From: Linum tenue
Taxonomy: Eukaryota > Streptophyta > Magnoliopsida > Malpighiales > Linaceae
NCBI GenBank assembly: GCA_946122785.1
Contig: CAMGYJ010000006.1
Location: forward strand, 52,410,066-52,474,065
Direction: 5' to 3'
DNA: 64,000 nt
The translations under genes were made by a program, and so were the position numbers. Below are positions 10,808 to 22,700 of the stretch, piece after piece. The notes beneath the pieces were generated by a model. The model did not search any database. It saw only the letters and a program-made list of their open reading frames with translations, and was not told where the DNA came from. The first letter of the stretch is position 1, and the number at the start of each line of letters is the position of its first letter.

Positions 10808-11768
10808 ATGTTGAAAAAATCAGCATACCGTTCCCAGTGGAGTGTGGAGTGCGACAAAGCTTTCTTCCAGTTGATAGAACAACTAACTTCACCTCCCGTA
10901 CTGAGTGCCCCGCGACAAGGTGAGCCTTTATACCTTTACCTGGCGGTCTCAAATCAAGCGGTCAGCTCAGTCTTGATACGAAGAGATGTGAGTGGCTCGG
11001 ACCATCCCGTCTACTACGTAAGCAAGGCGCTCCTCCCAGCGGAGAAACGTTGCATGCCCATCGAAAGGGCTGTCCTAGCAGTTGTTTCAGCTGCAAGAAA
11101 GCTGCGCCCATATCTTCAAGAGCACCAAGTGATCGTCCTCTCAAATCTCGCGCTGAGGAAGATCCTGAAGGGAATGGATGTGTCTGGAAGGATGACCAAG
11201 TGGGCGGTCGAACTTAGAGAGTACGACATCATGTACGCCTCGCGCCCTTCCATCAAGGGGCAGGTGCTAGTAGACTTCATCGCTGAGGGTTTTAGTCTGG
11301 AAAGCACGAAGGATAAAGAAGAGGCAGAAGTGTGGCGTCTTTTCGTCGATGGTGCGGCCGGAAAAGGAGGAGCGAGAGCAGGGATAGTCATTGAAATGCC
11401 AACAGGGGTGGTGCACGAAATCTCTCACAGATTCCTCGAGTTGAAGACCACAACGTCGCAGAGTATGAGGAAATCCTCAGCGGGTGGAGATCGCCGTCAA
11501 CATGGGAGCCTCTCACTTGCACATCTACCCTGACTCATTGCTGGTAGTTAACCAAGTATTGGAAAGCTATGAGGTAAAGGAAGAAGCTCTCGCAAAGTTA
11601 GTAGGGAAAGTAAGAGGAGTCTTGTCGCATTTGGATTTCTGGAAGCTGGAGCACGTGAAAAGAGAAGACAATCATCATGCAGACGCCCTATCCAAATTAG
11701 CAACCGCAATGGACTTTGAAGGAGAACGCCAAATAACAGTAACAAAGGAAGAGGTCCCAACATACTAA
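10808..11768 (+). pseudogene. Tat RNase H and extra archaeal-like RNase H
   Basis: The first domain (10808-11290) is the RT-linked RNase H type: P-L-Y-L-Y-L-A-V-S, Y-Y-V-S-K-A-L, A-V-V-S-A-A-R-K-L-R-P-Y. The second begins near 11330 with L-F-V-D-G-A-A and continues across a frameshift near 11450 (...A-E-Y-E-E-I-L) to I-Y-P-D-S-L-L-V-V-N-Q-V and H-H-A-D-A-L-S-K-L-A. The second domain is the hallmark that places the element in Tat. Both degrade RNA of RNA-DNA hybrids in working relatives. Catalytic D, E, D and D positions of the second domain are still readable. Confidence 0.85.
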
Positions 11769-13021
11769 GTAATGACCCTAGGGGACGAGAGCCACAACTG
11801 GCGGTCTCCTTTGGTTGACTATCTGCAAAATGACGTCATCCCAGAAGATGCAATTTTGGCCAAGGCATTGAGAAGAAAGGCGGCTCACTACACCCTAGTG
11901 GAGGGACAACTATGCAAAAGATCTTTTTCATGAGCATATCTGAAGTGCCTCGGCCTAGAGGAAGCGAAGTGGGTGGTGAAGTAAATCCATCAAGGAACAT
12001 GTGCGACGCATTCTGGACCAAGAAGTCTCGAGAGGATAGTGCTACTTCAGGGGTACTATTGGCCTACAGTAAAGAAGGACACAATGGAGGTGGTTCAAAA
12101 GTGTCACGAGTGTCAAATCCATGCTAGCAAGCAACACTTGCCAAGTGAGCAACTGAAGGGCATTACGGGGCCATGGCCGTTTGCACAGTGGGGTCTAGAT
12201 CTACTGAGACCGTTTCCACGGCTCCTTTAGGAAAGAAGTACCTACTGATCGCGGTTGACTACTTCACAAAGTGGATCGAGGCATAACCACTAGAAACAAT
12301 CACCAGTGCCAAAATACAGAATTTTTTATTCAACAACATAATGATGAGGTTTGGAACGCCTCACACTATCATAACTGATCATGGCACACAGTTTGATTGC
12401 AGACCATTTGAGAACTTCTGTGCCCGCAACCGCATCACCTGCAAGATGGCATCCGTGGCTTTCCCTCAAGCCAATGGGCAAGTGGAGTCATCCAACAAGC
12501 TAATCTTGCGGGGTTTGAAAAGAAGGTTGAAGCAAAAGGAGGGTGGACCGCGAAGCTCCCCCATGTCTTATAGGCGCACCGCACAAACTACAAGCAGGCC
12601 ACTAGAGAGACGCCATTTGCTCTGACATATGGTTCGAAAGTGATCGCACCAACCTTGTTGGTCCTGCCATCGCTCCGCGTCCAGGCTTATGACTGAGGAT
12701 AATCACAAGAAGCTGCTCCACCAGCTGGCCATGATTGAAACAAGGAGGGACGCCCCGCTAGTCAGAACCCTGGAAGAGAAGCTGAAGATAGCAAAGGCGT
12801 ACAACGCCAAGGTGAAACCCAGACCACTGGAGGAAGGTGACATGGTCCTAAAAAGGAACTTTGAACAAAAAGGACATGGCAAGTTGGAAGCCGCATGGGA
12901 AGGGCCATACCTCGTTGGGGAGAAGTTGGGACCACCAACATACGTACTTGCCACAATGGGAGGAAACCCAATGGCGAAGACCTGGAATGCCATTCACATG
13001 AAGAATTACTTCGAAGAGTAG
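11769..13021 (+). pseudogene. Tat integrase remnant
   Basis: Integrase joins the cDNA to chromosomal DNA. The HHCC zinc domain (I-H-Q-G-T-C-A-T-H ... K-C-H-E-C-Q) lies at 11977-12120, interrupted by a TAA before the I-H-Q. The catalytic core keeps W-G-L-D-L-L, I-T-D-H-G-T-Q-F and Q-V-E-S-S-N-K, so the D,D,E triad is recognisable although split among frames with stops at 12228 and 12285. The C-terminal part (12689-13021) reads G-D-M-V-L-K-R-N-F, G-K-L-E-A-A-W-E-G-P-Y and ends at a natural stop after N-Y-F-E-E. Confidence 0.85.
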
Positions 13022-13702
13022 TCCAAAAGAGGGAGAAAGCTGCTGACCGCTGGGTCTTTTGGGATGCAAGTCAAGTGTAGTGATAACATGCAGCTACTTT
13101 TGGGGAGAGATCCCATGTAAAGCCACCACTGCCAGAAGTGGTGCCCCAAATTTGAAAATTGTGAAAAACGCCGCCGAGTGTTCATCTTCTCAACTCGTCC
13201 AAGTGTTAAAGGTTAAAATTGTTCGACCAATTTAAAAACAACCATGGAGCGGTAAGTCTAACGTTGTCCAAATAATATGAGATCATAATTTAAACCGCCA
13301 CAGAGCGTCGCGCCTCAAATCAAATTATAATCAACATAACGCCTTAGAGTGTCATGCGTAAAAGGAAAAACGTATTCACAATCGCACAACCTCCCTAGAG
13401 CGTCGAGCCCTAGTTTGGGGCAAGCAACATGAAACCGCCTCAGAGCGTCATGCTTCAAAGCGAAATGCAAAACTACCAACCGCTCCTGAGCGTTGTACAC
13501 GCGATAGGTAACCGCCACAGGTCAAAGCCGCCTGGGGCCAAATTTCAAAAACTTGCAGGAGGGCAGAGCAATTTAATAAGCATTACACAAAAAGGGCATC
13601 ACAGGGGAAGCCCAATAATATTCACAGCGAGGGGGCAGATTTAGTTTTCAAGACGGAAAAGGAAACAAAAAGTAAAACGACAAATTCATAAGGCGGTTCT
13701 CT
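13022..13702 (+). repeat. Post-integrase region with degenerate GAGCGTC-based repeats
   Basis: Between about 13290 and 13500 a short phrase of the form ccgcc-tcagagcgtc-atgc recurs roughly every 50-70 bases (near 13300, 13340, 13390, 13440, 13480). The copies are diverged. Tandem motifs between integrase and the 3' LTR are common in Tat elements. I see no sense-strand coding sequence here. Confidence 0.5.
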
Positions 13703-13950
13703 TCAGCCTTGCTGGTCATCGTCTTCAACTTCAGCTGTCGCACCGGGAGTACTGGTAGCTGGATCTGCGACGGTCGGAGTAGCAACATATTCGAAGTTAA
13801 CATCGTCGTCACCCCAATACTCAACCGCGTCCCATATCACGTCTGTGTCCCACGCAACCTCGGGATGCTCACGGCGAAACCAATGGCATTCACAGTATCA
13901 CGTAGCAGCTTCTTGTACTTCGCGTCATCAGCGACCTTGTAATCGTCTGA
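13703..13950 (-). pseudogene. Antisense ORF remnant downstream of Tat integrase
   Basis: On the minus strand this stretch reads as protein across one frame change: V-A-D-D-A-K-Y-K-K-L-L-R-D-T, then H-P-E-V-A-W-D-T-D-V-I-W-D-A-V-E-Y-W-G and an acidic tail ending D-D-D-Q-Q-G and TGA at 13703-13705. Several Tat-lineage elements carry an extra gene here on the opposite strand. Upstream coding sequence is missing beyond 13950, where similarity ends abruptly. The product's function is unknown to me. Confidence 0.55.
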
Positions 13951-14403
13951 GGTTCAATAACGAAATCAAACATTGTTGAGCCTCCGATACCGATTGAACC
14001 AAAGCTAATGATATTTAACATACAATTAGGTAATCTGTCATTTTGCGTGTGTAAACTTCTATATGTGATGCCCTTTAAACTTGGATACCAAACAAACCAT
14101 GTAATTGATTTGGCCAAAACAAAGCTTACTAATGAAGTAGACCATGAAGTTCTCGAATGATGTCATGTGAATAGTGATCAGGCTAATTCAAGTATTTTAT
14201 TTCATTTGTAATGCATATTACATGAGATCGAAAGTTACTGGACATAGTAAATTTCATTAAGGAATGAGAACACATAGTTATTCCATGTAACCATGTGCAT
14301 GTGCATATTAGTTTTATCCATAGCTAATGAGTAGTGATTTAAGTTTAGTATAAGAATTTGGGATGCACCAAATATCACACCAGATTTATCATTATTTGGT
14401 ATT
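13951..14403. other. AT-rich intergenic DNA
   Basis: I see no coding region, terminal repeat or RNA gene in this stretch. Confidence 0.5.
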
Positions 14404-15750
14404 ATCTATTAGCTGCGGGTTCGGGTTGGGTTTAATCAGGTTACGGGTTAGTCGGGTATCGGATTCGTCGAGTTTCGAGTTTGTCGGTTTCAGGTTCATC
14501 GGGTTACGGGTTCATCGGGTTGCGGGTCAATCGGGTTACGAGTCAATCGGGTTATGGGTTAGGCCGGTTGAGATCAGGTCGGGTTGCGAGTTATTTGGGC
14601 CTGCGCATTGTGTTGCTTACTCTTTCCTCGTTGCAACTTACACTTTATTTATTACACTAATTTAAAAAAAAAATCACAATTTTTAGACAATTTGTTTCTA
14701 CCTCATATTCATATATATACTTATAATGGTTTTTTTGGTAGAAGTACTTATAAAAGTAATAAAAAAAACTTGTCAAATTGTAACATTAATTTTGTATTCG
14801 CATAGATGATTAAGTTATTGCAATCGTATGACTTAATAAATCAAGTTTAACCCTCATTTTGAAATAAAAATTCAACTCGACAAGTTAAATGTGTCAAAGT
14901 TTTACTCAGTGTTGTAAAATAAGGATCATGTAGTGTTGAGGTTGCAATAAATATAGAAGCATAGAAAACAAGTATACAAATTAAGTGAATTTTTATTAAA
15001 CAAATGATTGCTATAACTAATGGTTAATTTAGTTATTAAACCATAAACAATTACATATGTATATTAACCTTCGTACCTTAAAAATGGTCAAACTAATTAG
15101 TTCATATAAGTACGTTGCTTATCAGGAGTTCCTAAATTAGTTCCTATAATGGGTGTTAAGTTATGTGTACTATAACATAAACGATTGGTTTATTATGATA
15201 AGATGACTCATGATCGGTTCTCCTATAGACAATGTCTTAGTTACTAAATGCTAAAATCTTAACTCATGATATGTTCCCAAATCTACTCTATCCAATTAGT
15301 CATATGCCCTTAAAAGACCATACTAATGTTTACTATATACAATGTCTTACTCAAATGTTAAACTCCTAAATCGTCAGAATTCATACGTAAACATTGTGAT
15401 AATTAAATTGATAAGTAATTAAGTATATGATTATAATGTAAAATAACATGTATTTGAGATAATTTGAGTGATATTGTATTGAAGATGTGATAACTCATTA
15501 TCGATTTTCAAATTTAATATAGTCAAATAGTCATTCCATATAAGAGTATAATATAGCCAATTAGTCATGCGCTCCATATAAAAATAAAAGAATCATATTT
15601 GAACGGCTAAAATTTTGAAAACACCAAAAAGTTGAAAACACCAAATTCGTTTGCTTCATGGATTTGAAAAATGAAGGTTTTGGTAAAACTTGGATTTTGT
15701 AAAATCATGGATATATGAGGGTTTTGGGTTTATTATGGACTTGAAAAATA

Positions 15751-16020
15751 CCATTGTTTGTTTCATAGATTTCATTAGGGATTTGGTTAATTAGATTTGT
15801 ATGGATGAAGTAAAATTGACCTATATTGCCCTCATTGTTATGAGAAGAGAAATATAGTTGAAAATGGCAGTTTGGTCATAAATGATGGACTTCAAAGTCC
15901 ATGATCGATTCCCACTTAAAGAGGTGGAACTTTCAAATCCGTGGGGTCCACGGATTTGAACCCGTAAAGTTTGTGAGGTCCACCGATTTGTTGCACCTAA
16001 ATCCATGAAACAAACAATGG
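15751..16020. repeat. Inverted repeat pair, MITE-like
   Basis: A 22-base arm at 15751-15772 (CCATTGTTTGTTTCATAGAT...) is complementary to 15999-16020 with one mismatch. The interior contains further self-complementary GGATTTG/CAAATCC segments. No clear TSD is visible at either edge. Superfamily is not assigned. Confidence 0.5.
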
Positions 16021-16124
16021 AGTTTAGACAAAGTCCATCATTGATCCAAATCCATAATCAAATCCATCACTAAATCCATCACCAAATCCATAATCAAATT
16101 CATCACCAAATCCATCAACAAATT

Positions 16125-16440
16125 TCCCTCCTTATTTCTATTTCCATAAATTAGAAACACTCAATTTTTCCTCCTCTTTCTCTTCCATAAAATTGAATGA
16201 GCCAAAATTTCCTCTTCCTTCCTTCCTCAAAAAGTTGAAAATACAAAAATTTCCTCATTATTTCTCTTTGCATAATATGAAGAACCAAACTTTTCCACTT
16301 CTTTCTCTTTCCACAAATCAAAACCATCAAGCTTTCCTTGGTTCTTTTCTAAAAAATTCAAACCATCAAATTTCTCTCTTCTTTCTCTTCCCATAAAGTT
16401 GAAAACACCAAAATTTTCTTCTTCTTTTAAAATCATCAAA
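16125..16440. repeat. Degenerate pyrimidine-rich minisatellite
   Basis: Roughly six diverged units of 40-60 bases follow the pattern TTTCCTCTTCTTTCTCTT, CCATAAA, then an A-rich phrase such as TTGAAAACACCAAAA. Unit boundaries are blurred. It does not encode a recognisable protein. Confidence 0.5.
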
Positions 16441-17118
16441 TTACCAAATACATTACTTTACTCTATTTATATTTAATTGATAACTTTGTTGAATAGTTAA
16501 ATTAACCAAAATTTTGATTTATATATATTATATTAATATTATCCATAATCTCAATTATTATCTTCATGATCAATATTGACATTGTGCTAATTTTATATTT
16601 AATATTTACTTTTTCAATTTTGTTAAAGAACTTAGTGTTCAAGTGACATTCATATTTCAATTTTTGTAATTTTATTAAAATACATCATATCAAGTGAGTT
16701 TCATGTTTTAAATTCCCTTTACGAAATGAATTTTTTTTTTACAGAAGTTTAGAATGATAAACTTCATTTTGAAAACTACGTATTATATAATATAATAATT
16801 ATTCTAGTGGATTGGGTGGAGTTCGGGTTAAGTCGATCGGGTTACGGGTTAGTCGGATTCGGATCAATTAGGTTTGGTTTAATCGGGTTGCGGGTTTAAT
16901 TGGGTTGAGGGTCAATCGGGTTCGGATTAATTAGGCTGCGAATCATTTGGATTGCAGGTCGATCGGGTTACGAGTTGTTGACTTTTAATCCATTTGGGTT
17001 ACTAATCGGGTTGATTGAACGAGTTAGTCGGATCGGGTTATGTTTTGACACCTCTACTTGGAGAGTTTGAAGACAATTCATCACAATCAATCACAAAAAG
17101 AAAAGGATAACCAAAGAG

Positions 17119-17405
17119 TAGGGGTGGGCAATGGGTTGGTCCAAATCGGATCACACCGGATCGAATCGATATTTGAATCGGACCACACCGAATCGAATAT
17201 AATATGGTCTAATCCTTGGTCCCATGAATTTTATAAATTCTGAAGAAAAATGGACCGAATATCCATTTGGACCGGACCAAAGCAGACCAAACGGACTGAA
17301 TGCACTATTTGTACGGTCCTTTGTCCTAAGCTATGTTTCACTATTGGACCGCGATTCTTTGAATTTGGTCCTATTCGGTCCGGACCGGATCGATGCCCAC
17401 CCCTA
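17119..17405. mobile_element. hAT-type MITE, 287 bp, with 8-bp TSD
   Basis: Termini are TAGGGGTGGGCA and its inverted copy TGCCCACCCCTA. The element is flanked on both sides by the perfect 8-bp duplication ccaaagag (17111-17118 and 17406-17413). Eight-base duplications and TAGGGGTGKGC ends are typical of plant hAT elements. The interior has GGTCCGGACCGG-like subterminal motifs and no transposase, so it depends on an autonomous relative. Confidence 0.88.
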
Positions 17406-17512
17406 CCAAAGAGTTGGAGGAAAGACCAAACCCAAAATACAAAATAAAGAAACAACTCCTGCAAAACCCAAACCCAAACCTAAAACGACCACCCCAAAGA
17501 CTACCAACCAAT

Positions 17513-17935
17513 GTTGTCAGAACCGAACCGGAGCATGACCTGGTAATGCGAACGGCTCGCACTTTAGTGGTCCAACCGGCATTAGACCGTTAAAAACTGT
17601 TAGAGAACTGGTACCTAATAAACGTTATCCGTATTAGTGGACATTTCTTAATCAGAGCTTGTCTCTTTCCTTCGAAATTGTGAAATGGAAATAAGGATTC
17701 AGTTTGAGAGATTTTTTGTTTTTTCAATTTTAATTTTCTGCAATTTTTTTAATTAAATTTAACAACGGAATGACAAAAACTGGACGAGCGGCTCAAGCGG
17801 TTAACCACCTCGGCCGCTCGTCAACTGCTACATAAAACCGAAGTGGCTTTTAGACTGTTCCGAGCCGATTTTATGTTCGAGTGGCGGTTTTACCGATCGT
17901 GCCGAGCGGCTCGGCTCGGCTTTAATAACACGGCA
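17513..17935. repeat. Possible second hAT-like element with CCGAACCGG ends
   Basis: The left edge reads TGTTGTCAGAACCGAACCGG. The right edge, read on the minus strand, is TGTTATTAAAGCCGAGCCG, a loose inverted match. Internal GAGCGGCT repeats are present. I find no matching TSD, so this is tentative. Confidence 0.3.
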
Positions 17936-18684
17936 GTACCAACAGGTCCCGCCCAAGGCGGATTCTGTAGTGTCGTGGCGGCACTTTTGCAGTCATATTT
18001 TTAACCGTTGGATTTATAGTATTTAATAAGGACCATTGATATTAACCGCTGCTTAACCAAAATAGGTTGAACCTGGTTCACCCTATTTTATATATAAATT
18101 ATTTAATGATAATTATATACTTAATTGATACTGAAACGGACCTGCAAAGCTTGTTTATTAATTACAAAAAATATTTCTTTATTTTATGTTGCTTCTTGTT
18201 CCAAAAAATCCTCCCCGCCAAACACTTTGCCTTAGGAAAACGAAACGTCCAGACTGTGTCTCTTGATCGCCGACGGAAAGGGCACGGAGGAGCCCGAATT
18301 AGAAGGAGGAACCACTGAGAGATAAGGTTAAAATCGGTTTACTTGGATGTCATCATCCTGTTGCCCTTGATGTTGATGGCGACGACGACGATGATGTTGA
18401 TTGTGGATTCCCGCGGCGCTGAAGATGACCAGACAGTGGCAGTTGGACGGATTAAGGTGGTGGTTTTTTCACAGACGAAGGGTTCCAAATTTTGATGGTA
18501 ATGGTCGATCTACGACAACAACAATGATGGTGGTTTGTTGGTGAGACTCGACGGAGGTCGGAGGAGGTGGCCTTGCGTTGTGTCATAGTGGGGGACCATG
18601 GCATTTTGAGAATTAGTTAATCATTATCAGGTCGGTTGATAGGGGTAAGGAGCTAAAAGATACAAGACTTTTAGTTGCACAGAG
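17936..18684. other. Non-coding stretch upstream of LINE ORF1
   Basis: The region contains an AT-rich part (18060-18180), a GAT/GAC-rich segment (18378-18415) and a purine-rich run. It may include the 5' UTR of the LINE that follows, but the element's 5' end and target duplication cannot be fixed. Confidence 0.4.
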
Positions 18685-19284
18685 ATGTGGGTCAGAGTAA
18701 GAAAGATCCCAGCAAAGATGAGAACAGAGAGTATGGCTACAAAAATCGGGGCCATGTTTGGATCTCTTAAGGTCTACGACATTGCCAATTCAGGGATATG
18801 GAGCAACTATATGAGGCTAAGAGTCACGTTAAAGATTACAAAGTCATTGAGAAGAGGAGCATTGCTGGAAGTTGACAATCGGAAAGAATGGTATGAGGTG
18901 GCTTATGAAAAATTCCCAAACTTCTGTTATAATTGTGGAATGCTGGGATATTTAAAGAAGGATTGCCAAGAAGAATTAGTGCCAGAAGATGAAATTGAAT
19001 ATGGAAGCTGGATGCGTGCTATGTCTCCGATCAAAAAGTACGATAAGAAGAGCAGATTGGAGGCAACAAAATCGGAAAACATCTGGTCGGCGGCAAAACT
19101 AAAGGTTTCAGACGAGGGTTCCGGCGGGGCGAAGAGCTCCAGTTCTATTGGATGGGTGACGCCTCGGGTTCTTAGGCCAGCAAAGAAAAAGTTATTTGAT
19201 ATAATCAATGAGGCTTCCCTCTCCCCAATGGTGGAAAATAAAGACAAAGAACCGGGAGTGCAAGGAAGTCGGAACGACATTTGA
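18685..19284 (+). pseudogene. Plant L1 LINE ORF1 remnant (CCHC RNA-binding protein)
   Basis: ORF1 proteins of plant L1 elements bind element RNA. This 199-residue frame matches the C-terminal half of the DUF4283/CCHC type: I-G-A-M-F-G-S-L, Y-M-R-L-R-V-T-L, Y-E-K-F-P-N-F-C-Y-N-C-G-M-L-G-Y, then C-Q-E-E. The knuckle has Y instead of H (C-x2-C-x4-Y), and the N-terminal domain is absent, so the gene is degraded. It lies about 440 bases upstream of ORF2 in the usual order. Confidence 0.75.
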
Positions 19285-19725
19285 AAATAGCATAGAATAA
19301 TGAAACGAGGAAGGATCCAAAAAAGCGGGAGGGAATTAAAGAAAATGGGCCAGATGAGTACAACAGCATAGCTATTACAGAACCTTTAGCCCAAGAATTT
19401 GTGGGCCTTGAGTTACAAAGTCCTCAATATGTAGCAGAAGAAACAAATAAAGAAATGGGCCAAAGGGCAGAGATAACAAAGCTTCTTGCCAAATGAGTCA
19501 GAAAAAGTGGGTAAGGAAAAAGAACAGAGAGAGGAAAGCAGAGGGCTCGGTGGAAATCACTAAAGTGGGGAAAAAGAGAACTAGCGAAGAAGATGATATG
19601 GAGATTGATGAAGAAGGGGCGACGGGATAGAAGCATGAAGGAAAAAGATCCAAAGATGAGAAGGAAAACTACAAACAAGAACTACCAGAGGCGGACCCTG
19701 TCAAGGAACAGGGCCGCCTACAACA
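19285..19725 (+). other. Degraded ORF1 3' part and inter-ORF spacer
   Basis: Purine-rich sequence with short frames rich in K and E continues from ORF1. No domain is visible before the ORF2 start at 19726. Confidence 0.45.
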
Positions 19726-22700
19726 ATGAGTCTATTATGTCTCAACTGCCAAGGGTTAGGGGATTCCAAGGCAGTTGCAGTCCTGGGATCGATGATTAGA
19801 TTCCAAAAACCCAAATTCTGTTCCTTTCAGAGACAAAATTGAAGAAGGCTGGCTGGGAGAAAACTATGAGGGAGCTGGGTTTCCCAAAAGGGGATGGTGT
19901 TCCGGTTGAAGGAAAGTCGGGAGGCTTGTGTATGTTTTGGCAAGAGGGAGTCAATGTGGAGATAAAAGATTCAACAAAAAATTACATGGATGCAGTAATC
20001 AAAGACGAGAGAAGCAGAGATCAATGGCGATTCACATGAATATATGGTTGGCCGGAGAAGGAGAATCATTTTCATACCTGGGATTTATTAAGGAAGCTTC
20101 ATGAAGGAAGTGATCTCCCATGGCTTTGTGCAGGGGATTTCAACCAAATATGCTCAAATGCGGAAAAGGAAGGTGGGAATCTAGTGAGTGAAGCCCGTCT
20201 GATGGGGTTTAACAATTCGTTGATGGATTGTGGTCTGAAAGACCTTGGTTTTGTGGGTTATCCTTTCACTTGGGATAATAGGAAAAGTGGTCAGGGTTTT
20301 ATCGAGGAACGGCTGGATATGGCGGTGGCAAACGGGAAGTGGATGGAGCGATTCCAGAATGCCATGGTCCTCCATTTGGAAGAAGTGGTCTCTGATCACT
20401 TGCCGATCCTTATTGATCCTTTTGGAGAGAAAGAAGAGGAGATAAGATGGGGAAAATGCTTCCATTTTGAATCTTTCTGGGCAAAAGATGAGGAGAGCTC
20501 GGAGATAATCGGAGAACATTGGGAGGAAGCAAATTGTGGCACCCTGGATCAAAGTTTGAAGAGTTGTGAAAATAAGCTGAGAAGATGGAGTGAGGCGAAG
20601 TTTGGGGAGATTCCGAAAAGGATTTCTCATATCAGAAGAAGTATAAAAGGAATGAGAACGCAAAAGAAGAACGGCAATTGGAGATCGAGAAAGAGAAAGC
20701 TGGAGCTGAAGGACCTGTTGTACAAGAACGAGCAGCGATGGAAACAAAGATTAAGAATGGAGTGGCTTAAGGAAGGGGTGAAGAACACCAGGGCATTTCA
20801 CGCAAAAGCTTCCGAAAGAAGGAGGAAGAACACCATTAAAAAGCTTCAGGATGAACAGGGGAGAATACACAAGGGTCAAGAAGAAGTGACTGGGTGTTTA
20901 TTCCAATACTACTCCAAGCTGTTTGAAAGTAAAGCGGATCAGAACTGCTGGAAGGTAATTGATGCGATTGAAAAGAAAGTTACTGATGAGATGAACCATA
21001 AACTTCTCAGGCCCTTTACTGCGGAAGAAATCCAAGCTGCTCTGTTCCAGATGGGAGCCACCAAAGCCCCGGGTGACGATGGTTTTCCTGCCCTCTTCTT
21101 CCAGAAAAAACTGGAGTACTATCGCGCCAAAAATCACTGAGGAATTAACGAGTTTTCTCAACGAAGGAAGCTTCCCTATTGAGCTGAACAGAACTCTCAT
21201 CGCTTTGATTAAGAGTACATACCGATAAGCTTATGTTATGTCCTGTATAAAATTGTATCAAAGGCTATTGCTAACCGGCTAAAAGGAGTGTTGGATGATC
21301 TTATTTGTGAAGCACAGAGTACCTTTGTTCCTAGAAGATCAATCACCGACAATGTGATAGTTGCTTTTGAGTGTTTCTTTACCATGAAGAACAAAAGCCA
21401 AGGTGATAAAGGTTTCCTAGCTCTCAAACTGGATATGGCTAAGGCTACGATCGTGTTGAATGGACTTTTCTTGAAAGAGTCATGGCTAAATTGGGTTTTG
21501 ATGATAAATGGATCAAGGTCGTTATGAATTTTGTATCATCTGTGTCTTATGCAGTGTTGGTTAATGGTCACAAATCCAGCTTCTTCAATCCTGGTAGGGG
21601 CTGAGGCAAGGAGATCCGCTCTCCCCGTACTTATTTCTTCTTTGTGCTGAGGGTCTTTCAGCTCGGATCAATAAGAATGGGAGGGAGAGGAAGATTCATG
21701 GTCTAAAAATCTGCAACAGGGCTCCGGTTGTCTCCCATTTACTGTTCGTTGATGATTGCATCATTTTTGTAGAGCCTTGGTGGAAGAATCAAAGAAATTG
21801 AAAGAGATTCTGGAAGATTATGAGAAAGAATATGGGCAAATGGTAAACTTGGATAAGTCAGAGGTCTATTTTAGTAAGAACATCCTAGATAATAGAAGAC
21901 AAGAGATCTGTCAAGAGCTAAATATCAAGGAAGTGGATAAATTAGCAAAGTACTTGGGGCTTTCTACAATGGTTGGGAGATCAAAGAAGCTGGTGTTCAA
22001 AAATCTCAGAGACAGGGTGAGGAATAAGCTAATGAACAGGAAAAATACATTTTTTTCAGAAGCAGGAAAAGAAATCCTAATCAAGAGTATTGCTTAGGCC
22101 CAAACGACCTATGCTATGGCTATGTTCAAGATCCCTGATGGAATTATAGATGATATTCACGGCTTGATAGCTAACTTCTGGTGGGGGCAAAAAGGAAACG
22201 AAAGAAGAATTCATTGGAAGCTATGAGAGAAGCTATGTAAAAAGAAAGATCAAGGAGGGAAGGGGTTCAGGAACCTTAAAGTTTTTAACACGACTATCCT
22301 TGCAAAGCAACTATGGAACCTGAATCTCAAACCTCAGTCTCTGCTTGCAAGACTGCTTAAGGCAAAATACCATCTGAAGGGCAATATTCTAGAAGCAAAA
22401 ATGGGTTGGAGACCGAGCTACATTTGGAGAAGCTTAATGGGAGCTCAAGAATTACTAAAGTCAGGATGCAGATGGAAGATTGGTTCGGGTGAGGAGGTTC
22501 ATATTTGGAGGGATCAATGGGTTCCAGGGCTCGACAATTTCCAGGTTTTTCCTTATAGCCCGTTCCTGGATCGGGATTCAAAAGTCTCCTGCCTCATTGA
22601 CCAAGAAACTAGAACTTGGAGGAGAGATCTGATCGATATTATGTTTACACAGGAAGAACAGCAGGCTATTCTGGATATTCCTTTAGCACCCGATATTGAA

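Larger units (their letters stand above)
8046..13950 (+). mobile_element. Decayed Ty3/gypsy Tat-lineage retrotransposon, LTRs not found
   Basis: Gag, protease, RT, RNase H, a second RNase H, and integrase remnants appear in the canonical Ty3 order on the plus strand. A tandem motif region and an antisense coding remnant follow integrase. The second (archaeal-like) RNase H between RT-RNase H and integrase is characteristic of the Tat lineage. Several stops and frame changes make it non-functional. The gag 5' end is lost at about 8046 and no LTR pair is visible, so the copy is truncated at least on the left. Confidence 0.85.
14404..17056. mobile_element. Putative hAT-type element with GGGTTNCGGG subterminal repeats
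   Basis: Two blocks of degenerate CGGGTT(A/G)CGGGTT repeats (14404-14610 and 16803-17050) bracket AT-rich DNA. The right block ends TTTTGACACCTCTA at 17056, matching the terminus of the well-defined hAT element at 25118. The left terminus and an 8-bp TSD (cttggaga expected) are not found, so the left end is lost or the blocks belong to two elements. There is no transposase; open frames inside are short and unrecognised. Confidence 0.45.
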
